Positions 8,802 through 17,519 of a DNA stretch of 64,000 nt are shown here, piece after piece; the stretch's first letter is position 1; each line of letters opens with the position of its first letter. The notes under the pieces are model-generated. The model had not been told where the DNA came from and searched no databases. It saw nothing but the letters and a program-made list of their open reading frames with translations. The translations under genes were made by a program, and so were the position numbers. The DNA lies in the NCBI GenBank assembly GCA_030425685.1, contig JAUIAD010000018.1, positions 1 to 64,000 on the forward strand, given 5' to 3'. This DNA is from Gammaproteobacteria bacterium. GTDB taxonomy: Bacteria; Pseudomonadota; Gammaproteobacteria; Coxiellales; Coxiellaceae.

Positions 8802-10342
8802 AAAGCTCTGGCCGGTTGACAGTCTGTGGAAGTTTTTGACTCTGCAGTGCTAAACTGCTTTAAAATATCATTTGCTTTATAAGCAAATTTTGGTCCTTGG
8901 CGCAAATCTGCTCCATTATAACGGTAATCTTCTGCTGAAGTTATTTTAATATCGGGGATGGGATGATAAAACAATACAACTGTGGAGGAGAGGTCAAGTT
9001 TCTGTTTCTGGAAGTAATTAAGAATAATCACAACATTTATGATATTGGGCTTGTAATGTCCGCTGCGGACATTGAGTAGTAGCAAGCGCCCTTGATGAAT
9101 CCGCATTTCACCTGAATATACAGCCACACCGCCGTTTAAATAACTTGAGTGCGCTTCACTATTCTTTACTGAAAAATGACTAAAGAGCGATATTTCACCG
9201 TGTATGTTAACAGTGCATGCTGCAAAATCTAGATAGCCATGCGCTACCATTGAGCTTGTATCGACTGGCTGGTAGGTGGGAATTAAGCCTTGGTGATAGA
9301 CTTCTTTCTTTAAAATGCCTTTGTCTATAATGATCCGAAAACAGCTTCTTTTTTTAGGTGAAAACATTTTTGTGTTAAATGCGATATCGTCATACTGACC
9401 TAGGGGTGTGACGCTTTTTACTTTCCCGTAGCGGTGTGCTAAGACTATTTCTGAGCAGTGTCGCCAGAGATAAACACTTTTAGCCGTTGCCTCGCAAGCA
9501 TAGGGTAGGCTATCAATTAATTCTACCCTTTTTTTTGGTATATAATAAGGTTGTGCTCCTCTTTTTTTTGCTCTATCTGTCATTAGGATGTCGATTTCAT
9601 CCGCATTGCAGTTCAATATGCATAGTAATGCAGCTTGTAAATCTTTTTTTAGCTGTGACATTAATTTGGGTAGCTTGATGCGGCTCTCTAACGCTAGTAT
9701 GTGTTGATGCATGTGATAGTAATGGTCTAGCTTTTCTGATAAGAGTACATCGGGTTTGTTGACTATATATAATGCTTTAAATATTGTGTCGCTAGTTGCT
9801 TTAGGTAGAGATTTATCAAAGGATATAATATGTTTTATTCCGGACTCAAGTTGCTGCTGGTTTTTTTCTTCAGCAGCATTTTGCTGTTGAATGCTAGCTT
9901 TTAACTCTCTAATTTTTAGATGGCAGAGCGCGGCTAATGCGGCTGTCGGTTTGAATGCATCTCGATAGTTGCTATCATTTCTTGCTGTGCAGATCCCATA
10001 AATGATAAATTGCAGGTAACGAATTTTTGTTTGCGCTGTTGCGTTTTTACCTGTTGTAGCAATTGCTAGGCAACAAGCTGCTTTTAAGGCGCTTAACTTA
10101 ATTTGAGAGTCACATCGTAAAATGCCTAAATAGAATTTGGCGATATTTTCCCAGGATTTGCTATCCCATGCTTGGATATTGTATAGCGATGGAAAAAAGG
10201 AGTCTGCAATTAAACGATTTAATGAGAATCTTTCGTCAGCAGCAAGGTCAATATCTGACTCAATTATTTTATATTCGCTTAATTGCTCAAGAATATTATC
10301 CTTTGTTAATTTGTTGTTTAATGTATCTTTAATAAGTCTCAT
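8798..10342 (-). CDS. Orphan 514-aa protein of the putative biosynthetic operon
   Basis: I do not recognise a named family. Residues 1-270 are alpha-helical, with a Gln/Glu-rich stretch near 150-165 (IQQQNAAEEKNQQQL). Residues 300-480 form a beta-rich domain with a distinctive block: AHSSYLNGGVAVYSGEM, then LLLLNVRSGHYKPN. The pattern HSS-x-x-x-G-x-x-V-x-x-x-GEM followed about 20 residues later by SGHYKP resembles C-terminal modules I recall from orphan Legionella-type proteins; that resemblance is from memory and untested. No signal peptide or membrane segment is seen. The gene starts 6 bases after the ACAD-like gene and overlaps the ATP-grasp gene by four bases, so it belongs to the same transcript. 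Confidence 0.75.
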   Translation of the reverse strand: MRLIKDTLNNKLTKDNILEQLSEYKIIESDIDLAADERFSLNRLIADSFFPSLYNIQAWDSKSWENIAKFYLGILRCDSQIKLSALKAACCLAIATTGKNATAQTKIRYLQFIIYGICTARNDSNYRDAFKPTAALAALCHLKIRELKASIQQQNAAEEKNQQQLESGIKHIISFDKSLPKATSDTIFKALYIVNKPDVLLSEKLDHYYHMHQHILALESRIKLPKLMSQLKKDLQAALLCILNCNADEIDILMTDRAKKRGAQPYYIPKKRVELIDSLPYACEATAKSVYLWRHCSEIVLAHRYGKVKSVTPLGQYDDIAFNTKMFSPKKRSCFRIIIDKGILKKEVYHQGLIPTYQPVDTSSMVAHGYLDFAACTVNIHGEISLFSHFSVKNSEAHSSYLNGGVAVYSGEMRIHQGRLLLLNVRSGHYKPNIINVVIILNYFQKQKLDLSSTVVLFYHPIPDIKITSAEDYRYNGADLRQGPKFAYKANDILKQFSTAESKTSTDCQPARAL

Positions 10343-10348
10343 AAAAGG

Positions 10349-11512
10349 TTACCTGCAAGCAAAATAAAGAGTGGCTTCAAAGTCACTTAATGGTTGAAAA
10401 GATAAATAACGCAGTTCATCAAAACGCTGTTTAATTGCTTTATTCATAAAAAAACGAATGTTCATTAACTTTTGTGCGGATTCAAGGAGCATTTCTATTA
10501 ATTGAGAGCATGTCTTTTTTACCAAAATTGAGTTTTTGTAGAAAGCATTAATTGCTTCAGTGCCATCCAGTAGTTTTTTTGAGGCAGTTTCTATTGTGTG
10601 ATGCAATAGATTATCCAGTATAGCCAACTGGATATTAAGTTCGCCTAGACGTGTTTTAAAATGATCTGTTTCGTATAAGGTGTTATTGCTTTGCAGTTGT
10701 ATTTGTTTAGCTGCGCAAATCATATCGGTAATTAGTTTTTCTACGGATGTTTTATATGCAAATGAAACAATTAAATGAAACCAAGCGCGTTGTTATTCCA
10801 ATGCTGATTGGTTGTTAAGCGTGTCGTTGTTTATTACGTAATCGTTTTTTTTAATGAAGCAGTCTTTGAGTATTAGTGATGACGTTGCTGTTAATTTCAT
10901 CGTACCGTTAAAGTGGTATTCGCAAAGAGAAGCCCCTGGTGACTTCACCGGCAGCAAGCATAATGCTTTTTCATCACTGTTATCAATATTTGCTTGCAAA
11001 AAAACATAATTAGCAATACATGCGATAGAGAAGTAGGGCGTCTTTCCATTGAGTATTAAGCCCTCTTTTGTTTTCCTAGCACATATGAGTTGGCTTTCTA
11101 AGTGCTTAGGTTTCCCGCCAGTGTTTCCCACTATGGCTTTTTCTTTGCATAAACGATTAACTATGCTTTTACGAGCAAGAGAGTGAATGCTAAGTTTGTT
11201 TAATGGGTAAGTGGATATTGCACATAAAGGGTAGTAATGCATAGCTAAACCAATTGCCGCGGGCAAACAGCTTTTGCTTACTATGCTGATTTCATAGCAT
11301 ATAGCTTCAAAAATATTTCTCAATGATAGCTTGCTTTGAAACATGGTATGTAAATCAATATTTTGTTTTATGAGGGAATAAAAATTAGTAAGGTGAAATT
11401 CAAAGTCATTATCGCTATTGGCGGACATGATACTGCTAATATTCTTATCCATGGATATATAAAATGCTTCCCTGTCTTGCGGGCATGACTTAGTAGCTTT
11501 TGTTTTAAACAC
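10349..11512 (-). pseudogene. Acyl-CoA-dehydrogenase-like gene interrupted by an in-frame TAA
   Basis: Two open segments, 10793-11512 (239 aa from a GTG with aaagga upstream) and 10349-10723, lie in the same frame and are joined by 23 open codons after one TAA at 10793-10795. The first segment shows the N-terminal helical and middle beta domains of acyl-CoA dehydrogenases (GLILNGKTPYFSIACIANY; FNGTMKLTATSSLILKDCFI). The region after the stop (QRAWFHLIVSFAYKTSVEK onward) has the expected C-terminal four-helix bundle. The total of about 387 codons equals the family's usual length. The N-terminal fragment alone would lack the flavin-enzyme C-terminal domain. Either a CAA-to-TAA-type nonsense mutation has inactivated the gene or the stop is read through. 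FAD contacts look weakly conserved, so even the parent may have been atypical. Confidence 0.8.
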
Positions 11513-11537
11513 TGTTGTTAATCCTTTAATATATTGC

Positions 11538-12650
11538 TTATAATTTAGCTGTCAAATTGCTGGTTGGTGAAACTTTGGCGGTAGGAGGTGAGTTCTCCTT
11601 TTGCGTGAATAGTAGCTTGGGTTTGATGCTGTTAGATGTTCCTGAAATAATGTCTTGTTCTTGCTTGGAATGTGAAGATATAACCCTACAATCTCTAATA
11701 TTCAACAAATCTAATATTTGGCCTGCTATTCCGCATTGTAAATATTTGTTAAAATCGTCCATGTGCTCAGGTGCTTGATAGGGGTTGTTTTTACTGACTG
11801 ATAAGTGGATAACAATATCTGAAGCGGGTATTGGGTTATTGTTTTCTGATGATGCAGTGCTAATAAAAACCGTTGGTGTTTTAATATAAAATGCATTAGC
11901 TTGTATCAATACCATATGTGTTGAGGCATCGAATGTTGTTGCAAAAAATGTCACACTTGCTAGTGGAGATACTGGCATCGTGGCGCATTTTGTTATGATT
12001 GAGTTATCAAAGCGTAGTCGGTAACGAATGAGATCATGCACGGTAATAATATTTATGTCATGTTGTTGTGAAAACTTTCTTAAATCTGTTAGTCTTGCCA
12101 TGGTGCCATCATTTTTTAGAATTTCGCATAAGACACCAGCTGGTTTTAGGTGTGATAACCTTGCGATATCATAGGTGCCCTCAGTTTGACCTTCTCGGCC
12201 TAGTACTCCATGTGGGTGTGCTCTTAATGGGTTTATATGACCGGGGCTTACGATATCATCTTGCTGGTAATTATCTTTTACGGCAACATTAATTGTAGTT
12301 GCTCGTTCTTTTGCAGAAATGCCTGTTTTAATACCATGCTTCGCATTTGCCTCTATTGTAATCGTAAACGGAGTGTTGTGATTACTCTTATTGTTATGCA
12401 CCATCATAGGTAAATTCATTCGGTCAATAAGGGCTGGTGACATCGATAGGCAAACATAACCTTTTGCATGTGTGACCATAAAATTAATATCTTTAGGTCG
12501 GCATTTCTCAGCAGCAATAATAAGATCACCTTCGTTTTCCCTGGTTTCTGCATCCATTAAGATAAGCATTTTACCTGATTTAAATTCACTTAGCGCATCT
12601 TCAATTTTTGCTTTTATAGTATCAATTTTTTCAAATGATCCCTTTCTCAT
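11538..12650 (-). CDS. RibBA-like protein with altered active site (DHBP synthase homologue)
   Basis: A 370-aa protein. Residues 1-212 follow 3,4-dihydroxy-2-butanone-4-phosphate synthase: RENEGD (37-42), MMVHNN, GISAKERATTI, PGHINPLRA (137-145), CEILKNDGTMAR. In genuine RibB the GHTEA loop supplies the metal-binding histidine paired with the first Glu of RENEGD; here it reads GQTEG, with Gln155 replacing that His. Residues 213-370 sit where RibBA proteins carry GTP cyclohydrolase II but lack the HSEC and RCDCG zinc and active-site motifs. Riboflavin synthesis is therefore unlikely; a repurposed lyase or dead homologue is more plausible. It is the first gene of the 6588-12650 minus-strand operon. 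AT-rich DNA at 12651-12783 separates it from the divergent nucleotidyltransferase gene. Confidence 0.8.
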   Translation of the reverse strand: MRKGSFEKIDTIKAKIEDALSEFKSGKMLILMDAETRENEGDLIIAAEKCRPKDINFMVTHAKGYVCLSMSPALIDRMNLPMMVHNNKSNHNTPFTITIEANAKHGIKTGISAKERATTINVAVKDNYQQDDIVSPGHINPLRAHPHGVLGREGQTEGTYDIARLSHLKPAGVLCEILKNDGTMARLTDLRKFSQQHDINIITVHDLIRYRLRFDNSIITKCATMPVSPLASVTFFATTFDASTHMVLIQANAFYIKTPTVFISTASSENNNPIPASDIVIHLSVSKNNPYQAPEHMDDFNKYLQCGIAGQILDLLNIRDCRVISSHSKQEQDIISGTSNSIKPKLLFTQKENSPPTAKVSPTSNLTAKL

Positions 12651-12783
12651 AATAATTCCTTAAGTTTTTAAATCGACTTTATTTTGATTGCAAGCCATGG
12701 TGATTATAATTATTGATTTTTAACAAAAACTATTTTAATGTGCAAATAATTGTGAATAAAAATCATGGAAAGGACTATACCTG

Positions 12784-13470
12784 ATGAAATATAAAAATGC
12801 GATATGGGAAGGACGTTTTCAACCTATTCATAAAGGGCACGTGCAATTTATAAAAAAAATTCTGACACTTGCTGACAATGTTTGGATTATTGTACTTGCA
12901 AATGAAACATCAAAAAGCACTTCGATAAGCACAAAGTTGATTTTGCCCTCGTTCACACATGAGGTTGATCAACACCATCGAAAAGAAAAAAATCCATACC
13001 CGTTAGGTTTGCGATTACGCATGGTGCAACAAACATTGCGCACAGTGCTGTCAAATGATGAGCTCGATCGTGTGACCATTGCTTGTGGTCATCGCCTAGA
13101 TTTAGATCCTACTTTTTACAAGTCGCAGTTGTTTCCTCCTGAACGTGTGTTTTTGACGCCTACCAGAGATGCCTATGAAAATTCTAAGGCGGCGTTTTGG
13201 CGCGCTTTTGGTGAAACATGTATTCGTGTTGATGTATCTGATTTTCCAGAGGTGTCTGCAACTCGCGTTCGCCGAGCGATTGAGAATGACAATCAGCAAG
13301 AAATTGGCTCGTTGTTATATCCAAAAACAATCGAAATACTTAAAGATGCTGGCTGTATACAAAAAAAGTCCCCAGTTATGAAAAGGGTTTCAATGTGGAG
13401 TGTTGATGGTGATGATGTCTCATCACAAACGGGATCGCAAAGTAGCGGTCATATTGTGGCTAAGCTCTAG
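12784..13470 (+). CDS. NMNAT-like nucleotidyltransferase
   Basis: A 228-aa nucleotidyltransferase-fold protein. GRFQPIHKGH (residues 10-19) is the family's nucleotide-binding signature, with the HxGH-type pair written HKGH. FPEVSATRVRRAIEN near residue 160 matches the ISxTxxR motif that binds the triphosphate. These features fit nicotinamide-nucleotide or related adenylyltransferases (NadM/NadR type), which transfer AMP from ATP to a phosphorylated substrate; the substrate here is open. aaagga lies upstream of the ATG. The C-terminal 40 residues (KRVSMWSVDGDDVSSQ and onward) are outside the fold. The 3' end overlaps the convergent ligase gene by 48 bases. Sitting inside the cluster, it could modify a pathway intermediate or serve NAD metabolism. 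Confidence 0.75.
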   Translation: MKYKNAIWEGRFQPIHKGHVQFIKKILTLADNVWIIVLANETSKSTSISTKLILPSFTHEVDQHHRKEKNPYPLGLRLRMVQQTLRTVLSNDELDRVTIACGHRLDLDPTFYKSQLFPPERVFLTPTRDAYENSKAAFWRAFGETCIRVDVSDFPEVSATRVRRAIENDNQQEIGSLLYPKTIEILKDAGCIQKKSPVMKRVSMWSVDGDDVSSQTGSQSSGHIVAKL

Positions 13471-14568
13471 GCTGTGTTCTTGAGGCTGCTGTATTTTTAT
13501 GGTCACCTCGTTAGTTAGCCCGTGGGTGTTTAACACCTTTATAACTTGTTTTTGAAGTAGGTTTTCGTTTTTGTAAGGGCCATTTAATTCTAACGTTAAC
13601 ACATTGTTTCCGTTAACTTTAAAACGACTGCCGGGAAAATTCTTTAATGTATCTATTGCACTTCTAAATGCCACTGGGTGGATAAGTACTGTTTGATTGG
13701 TTTTGCTTTTGAATTTTAATAGTTTGGTTTCACGCATGGTGTGAAATGCAACAAGTTGAGAGGCATGACCGCACGAGCATACGCCATCTTTTACTGACAA
13801 TTGAATTGGTAATTGATAGTGTTTAATGGGTTGTATTGTATTTATGGTGTTTGAAAAAACAATTTTTTTATTAACCTTGTGTATGCGCACCATGTTGGTA
13901 CAATGATATTGTTCTTTTTGACACTGGGTGGCAATTACACCAAGCTCTGTTGCAGACACTAAGCTGTAAATTTGGCACTTCCACCGAAGTTTTGCAGCTT
14001 CTTTTACAGACGGTGGAACTGCTTCTGTATTTGAAAAAATATATTTTGGCATGCTTTTTAAGCGGCCCATTTCTGCTTCGGTTAATAGAATTTCTATCAT
14101 TGACCCATAGATGCAAAGCACTTCGGGTGAAAACTTGTTTAAAATCGCGGATATTTTTTCAGCGGGTTGCTGTACACCACAGATTATCTTGTTGGCTAAT
14201 GGGATGTTTTGGTAAACACGGTAAAGCGTATGTTGTGGTTCTGTCGAACCAACAAAAGCGATGCGCATATTTATAATATTTTTATCGATTGATTTAAAAT
14301 GCTTTACAAACTCTTGCACAAAGCATTGCCATGTCTTTTGATCGTATAAAAAGAAAAGCATGTTATTACCAATACCGCCAGACTGAAAAACATAATACTG
14401 TCCAAGATAGGGTTTGTCTGGAGCCGTTGTAATATGCTGTCGAAGTTGTTCTGTTAGGTCTCCATTATTTCGTAATCGTGTATCCGTTATGGAAGCATTA
14501 AAATTTTTTTTAATTGTATCACGGGAGGTGATTGTCACGTTGTTAAATAGGGTTGAGTTTAATCGCAT
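13423..14568 (-). CDS. Adenylate-forming ligase, PaaK-like and divergent
   Basis: A 381-aa protein resembling phenylacetate-CoA ligase-type adenylate-forming enzymes. FQSGGIGNNMLFFLYDQKTW near residue 60 sits where the Ser/Thr/Gly-rich AMP loop is expected. PEVLCIYGSMIEILL, YIFSNTEAVPPSVKEAAKLRW and YSLVSATELGVIATQC (near residue 210) follow the family's later motifs, including the aromatic-x-x-TE core. The protein is shorter than typical PaaK (about 430 aa), and I cannot find the C-terminal catalytic Lys region, so it may adenylate without CoA transfer or be degenerate. It is co-directional with, but separated from, the RibB-like operon by the opposite-strand nucleotidyltransferase. An acid-activating role in the same pathway is inferred. 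Confidence 0.7.
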   Translation of the reverse strand: MRLNSTLFNNVTITSRDTIKKNFNASITDTRLRNNGDLTEQLRQHITTAPDKPYLGQYYVFQSGGIGNNMLFFLYDQKTWQCFVQEFVKHFKSIDKNIINMRIAFVGSTEPQHTLYRVYQNIPLANKIICGVQQPAEKISAILNKFSPEVLCIYGSMIEILLTEAEMGRLKSMPKYIFSNTEAVPPSVKEAAKLRWKCQIYSLVSATELGVIATQCQKEQYHCTNMVRIHKVNKKIVFSNTINTIQPIKHYQLPIQLSVKDGVCSCGHASQLVAFHTMRETKLLKFKSKTNQTVLIHPVAFRSAIDTLKNFPGSRFKVNGNNVLTLELNGPYKNENLLQKQVIKVLNTHGLTNEVTIKIQQPQEHSLELSHNMTATLRSRL

Positions 14569-14724
14569 GATGCGCTCTCTTGTTGGTATGGGTAGAAAGA
14601 CAATGATATCCTGATATTATTATAACTGACTTTGCATACATGAGCTGCAAAATTGTTTGGTATATTTTGACGCAAGCGAGCAATGCATGGCTCTGTATTT
14701 ACTATAGTAAGAAGGCATTTTTTA

Positions 14725-15732
14725 TTATGCAATAGTTCGAATGATATCTTGACGATATTGAGCAGGTGTTTTTTTAGTATGACGCTTAAAAACCTTTGAG
14801 AAGTGCGAGACATCTTTAAAATATAAGTGATAAGCAATCTGGGTGATGCTAAAATCAGAGTTTGCCAACAAATGCTTGGAGCGCGAAATAATTTCAGTGT
14901 CGACTAGCTGCTTGTAGCTGGTCCCTAGCTTTTTTAGCTGGCGGCTTAAATTTCTCGACGACATCGCTAGTTGGCTGGCTGCTTGTTCTAGGTTTGGGGG
15001 AGCAGTGTCACAATTTGTCAGTAGTTTCTCAACAGCGTGTCTGACAGTCTGTATTTCTTCGCCTTCTTTCAATAGAGTTTCACACTGAGCTTCCAGAATA
15101 TCGTAAGTGGGTTTATGGGCGCTTTTTAGTTTTAGAGCCAAATGTTTTTTTGGGAAAATAATTTGGTTGTGCTTTTTGCCAAAATGAATATTATCACTGG
15201 CTATCTTAGGAAATAACGCGCAATTATCTTTTCTAGTATGAGTGAAGTGAATGATATCACTGTCATCCGCTAAGCCAAGTAATTGCTTTTTGGTTTTTAA
15301 AATAATCATCAAGGTGATTTCGACCGTAAAGTGCGCCACCGTTTCAATCCCGGTGGTGGGTGTAACGCGCAGTATAGCTTTATCGCCATTGTCAATATAG
15401 TCAAAAGAGATCAGGCGTGTTTGTAGGGTGTAGAATCTTAAAAATGATTTTATGATAAAGCCAAGACTGGTACCGCACATCGTTAGTAAGCCAACGACGC
15501 CATGTTGGGTGATCTCAGTGTTTTCGACACAAAAGCGAAGAAGCTCATACCTATCGATTTTTGTTAGTAGCGATGAAATGAGGGCAACATATTGTTGCTT
15601 ATTTAAGTAACGGCTAGTTTTGTTGAGTATTGATGGATCGATGCCTGCTTTTAGCAGTATATTTTCTATATCAATTTTGTGCGTTCTGGTCGCATAATCC
15701 AGCACAGGGACTAGGTAGGAGCCTACTATCAT
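14725..15732 (-). CDS. AraC-family transcriptional regulator
   Basis: A 335-aa regulator from the ATG at 15732 (MIVGSYLVPVLDYA). Upstream in-frame codons to 15894 run into the neighbouring promoter and look non-homologous. Residues about 5-200 match the N-terminal domain of OruR/ArgR-type AraC proteins (YLVPVLDYATRTHKIDIENI). The C-terminal AraC domain has two helix-turn-helix units: LEQAASQLAMSSRNLSRQL and FSITQIAYHLYFKDVSHFSK, ending KTPAQYRQD. It is divergent from the secreted-protein gene at 15924 and lies just upstream of the ligase gene, so it may control either; the link to the biosynthetic cluster is positional only. Confidence 0.85.
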   Translation of the reverse strand: MIVGSYLVPVLDYATRTHKIDIENILLKAGIDPSILNKTSRYLNKQQYVALISSLLTKIDRYELLRFCVENTEITQHGVVGLLTMCGTSLGFIIKSFLRFYTLQTRLISFDYIDNGDKAILRVTPTTGIETVAHFTVEITLMIILKTKKQLLGLADDSDIIHFTHTRKDNCALFPKIASDNIHFGKKHNQIIFPKKHLALKLKSAHKPTYDILEAQCETLLKEGEEIQTVRHAVEKLLTNCDTAPPNLEQAASQLAMSSRNLSRQLKKLGTSYKQLVDTEIISRSKHLLANSDFSITQIAYHLYFKDVSHFSKVFKRHTKKTPAQYRQDIIRTIA

Positions 15733-15923
15733 TTTGCTGTCAGATTTTCTGTTCACAATCCATACCGTTTTGAGAAGATTATAGCCGTTTATCGCAAATA
15801 TGGCGCAATTATACCAAATCCTGTCTTTATTTGGCCATGAAAACGTAAGCGCTATTGTTATAGTAGGCTCACTTGTACAGCAAGCAATTAACAATTAATA
15901 AAACAATTTCATCGGAGAATTTT

Positions 15924-16358
15924 ATGAAAAAAGTTGCCCTTATTACCGCACCTATCCTTGCAGTGACTTGCCTTGTTGCGGCTGCACATACAAAAACACC
16001 TGTTGGTTATCCAAATTTTCATGACAAGTTTATCGTTACATTAGGTGCAAATGTGCCAGCGGGTATTAAGTATCAAAGTCAGCAAGGTACGATCATGCCT
16101 GTTGGCAGCGCAAGTTGTTCTGGACAAGTTTGTACGTTTACTATTACTGATAATGGTACTTGGACTTCATCAGGTACGGTAAATTACCTGATTGGTGATA
16201 CAACGCAGCAGGGGCCTTACTGCCAAGTTTCCATTGCTGATGGTGCGGCTTATCCTAGCGCTATTTTGTCAACTAGTTGTTTTAATGGTGCAGTGCCAAC
16301 GGCGTTGGTGCCTGATCATGATAACAATACTTATCGATTTCAAATTAATAAAGGGTAG
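15924..16358 (+). CDS. Small secreted protein, unknown function
   Basis: A 144-aa protein starting at the ATG at 15924, which follows ggag at 15914-15917; an earlier in-frame start at 15873 has no such site. It has a signal peptide (MKKVALITAPILAVTCLVAAA) with cleavage likely near AAA-HT. The mature part is rich in Thr, Ser, Gly and Val, with two cysteine pairs (SCSGQVC; CQV...SC), and looks like a beta-sandwich stabilised by disulfides. No family is recognised. The strong ribosome binding site and position beside AraC suggest regulated export. A hairpin terminator follows at 16491-16530. Confidence 0.7.
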   Translation: MKKVALITAPILAVTCLVAAAHTKTPVGYPNFHDKFIVTLGANVPAGIKYQSQQGTIMPVGSASCSGQVCTFTITDNGTWTSSGTVNYLIGDTTQQGPYCQVSIADGAAYPSAILSTSCFNGAVPTALVPDHDNNTYRFQINKG

Positions 16359-16490
16359 TATCATAATATTAGCTGCAAACACAACGATCTTAAAAGAGTG
16401 CTTTTCATTAATGTGGGTTTATATTAAAAGATGGTTTTCTCACATATACCGCTCTTCGAGCAGCTACAAAGTTCTTATTACATAAGAAAG

Positions 16491-16530
16491 ACGCTAAAGG
16501 TAGTGCCAGTTCTGGCATTACCTTTGGCGT
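16491..16530. terminator. Bidirectional hairpin terminator between convergent genes
   Basis: A 19-bp stem (16491-16509 with 16512-16530) containing two G-T wobble positions and a two-base loop lies between the convergent secreted-protein genes. It is followed by ttattcgcgtttt on the plus strand and by a T-rich run on the minus strand. Confidence 0.8.
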
Positions 16531-16540
16531 TATTCGCGTT

Positions 16541-17020
16541 TTAAGGTAAACATTGAATGATAATTTTGTTGTTTGGCTCTTCTTGGGGAACAACACGACA
16601 ACGAATATGTTTGCTGATGTAGTCACAGTTGCCAGTGCAGATGGCTTTGTCTGGTGCTTGCAAATGAAAATGAAACAAGAAATTTTCCTTGTAGGAATTT
16701 TTCAAGTTTCCAGCGCTGAACGCAAGTGTGAAATTATCAATTGCTAAAGATTCATCTAGATTAAAGACGGCTGTTTCATGTTTGTGAGCCTTGGGTGAAT
16801 CCACGATGGTTGCTGGCGTTGGTTGAATATTTCTTTCGCCAAATTTAACATTCATTGAGGTGAGGGAAAATCCAGGCCATCTTTTTGAGAATAAAGCTGT
16901 TGAGGTGCCAACAGTGAAGTTTAGATCGTTAGTCTTTTGAATAAGAGGGAAGGCTAATGCAGAGAATGAGCACAATAATGCTGCTATGCCACTTAATACG
17001 TATTTGCTAAACACTTTCAT
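16541..17020 (-). CDS. Small secreted protein, unknown function
   Basis: A 159-aa protein with a clear signal peptide (MKVFSKYVLSGIAALLCSFS, cleavage likely after SALA). The mature chain is predicted beta-rich and carries three or four cysteines near the C-terminus (AICTGNCDYISKHIRCRV, IIIQCLP), suggesting a periplasmic or extracellular disulfide-bonded domain. No family is recognised. It converges on the secreted gene at 15924 across a shared terminator; the two proteins share size and export but no obvious sequence similarity. Confidence 0.7.
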   Translation of the reverse strand: MKVFSKYVLSGIAALLCSFSALAFPLIQKTNDLNFTVGTSTALFSKRWPGFSLTSMNVKFGERNIQPTPATIVDSPKAHKHETAVFNLDESLAIDNFTLAFSAGNLKNSYKENFLFHFHLQAPDKAICTGNCDYISKHIRCRVVPQEEPNNKIIIQCLP

Positions 17021-17519
17021 AATACCTGCCCACCGTTAAGATAATCTACTCTATTTGCAAGGAATACTAGCATATGGCTTTCCAAGCCACAATATATTGA
17101 GTGTATAAATACCTATAATGTTTGCTCCATTGCGATGAGAAATTTATGTTGCATTGTAAAACACCGTTATTTTAAATGAAATCACCTATTATACAGCGTG
17201 TTTAACGCAACTATAATTTTTAAGCTCGATTAAAAGAAGTAACATACTTAAACTTCTGGGTAGTTTACTTAAAAAATACCCTTGATTGAAATAAAAACTT
17301 TCGTTGTAGAACGTTAAACGATATTATAATTCTTAAATTTAGATTAAGATCGATTAACTCTTACTAGAAAAGGTAATATAATCTCTTTTTTATAGTTCTA
17401 AAGAAGAGGTCGTGGTGACGAGTATATAGGATTTTTCGCGTGTATTTTATAGCAAGTATAAATACACATCTAAGGATGGCCTGATGTAATGCTTAATGTA
17501 TATTAAAAGGTTTTCCTTA
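17021..17519. other. AT-rich intergenic region
   Basis: About 500 bases of very AT-rich DNA separating divergent genes. Several TATAAT-like hexamers occur (for example around 17330 and 17375), but in such composition none can be singled out. No ORF or structured RNA is supported. Confidence 0.4.
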
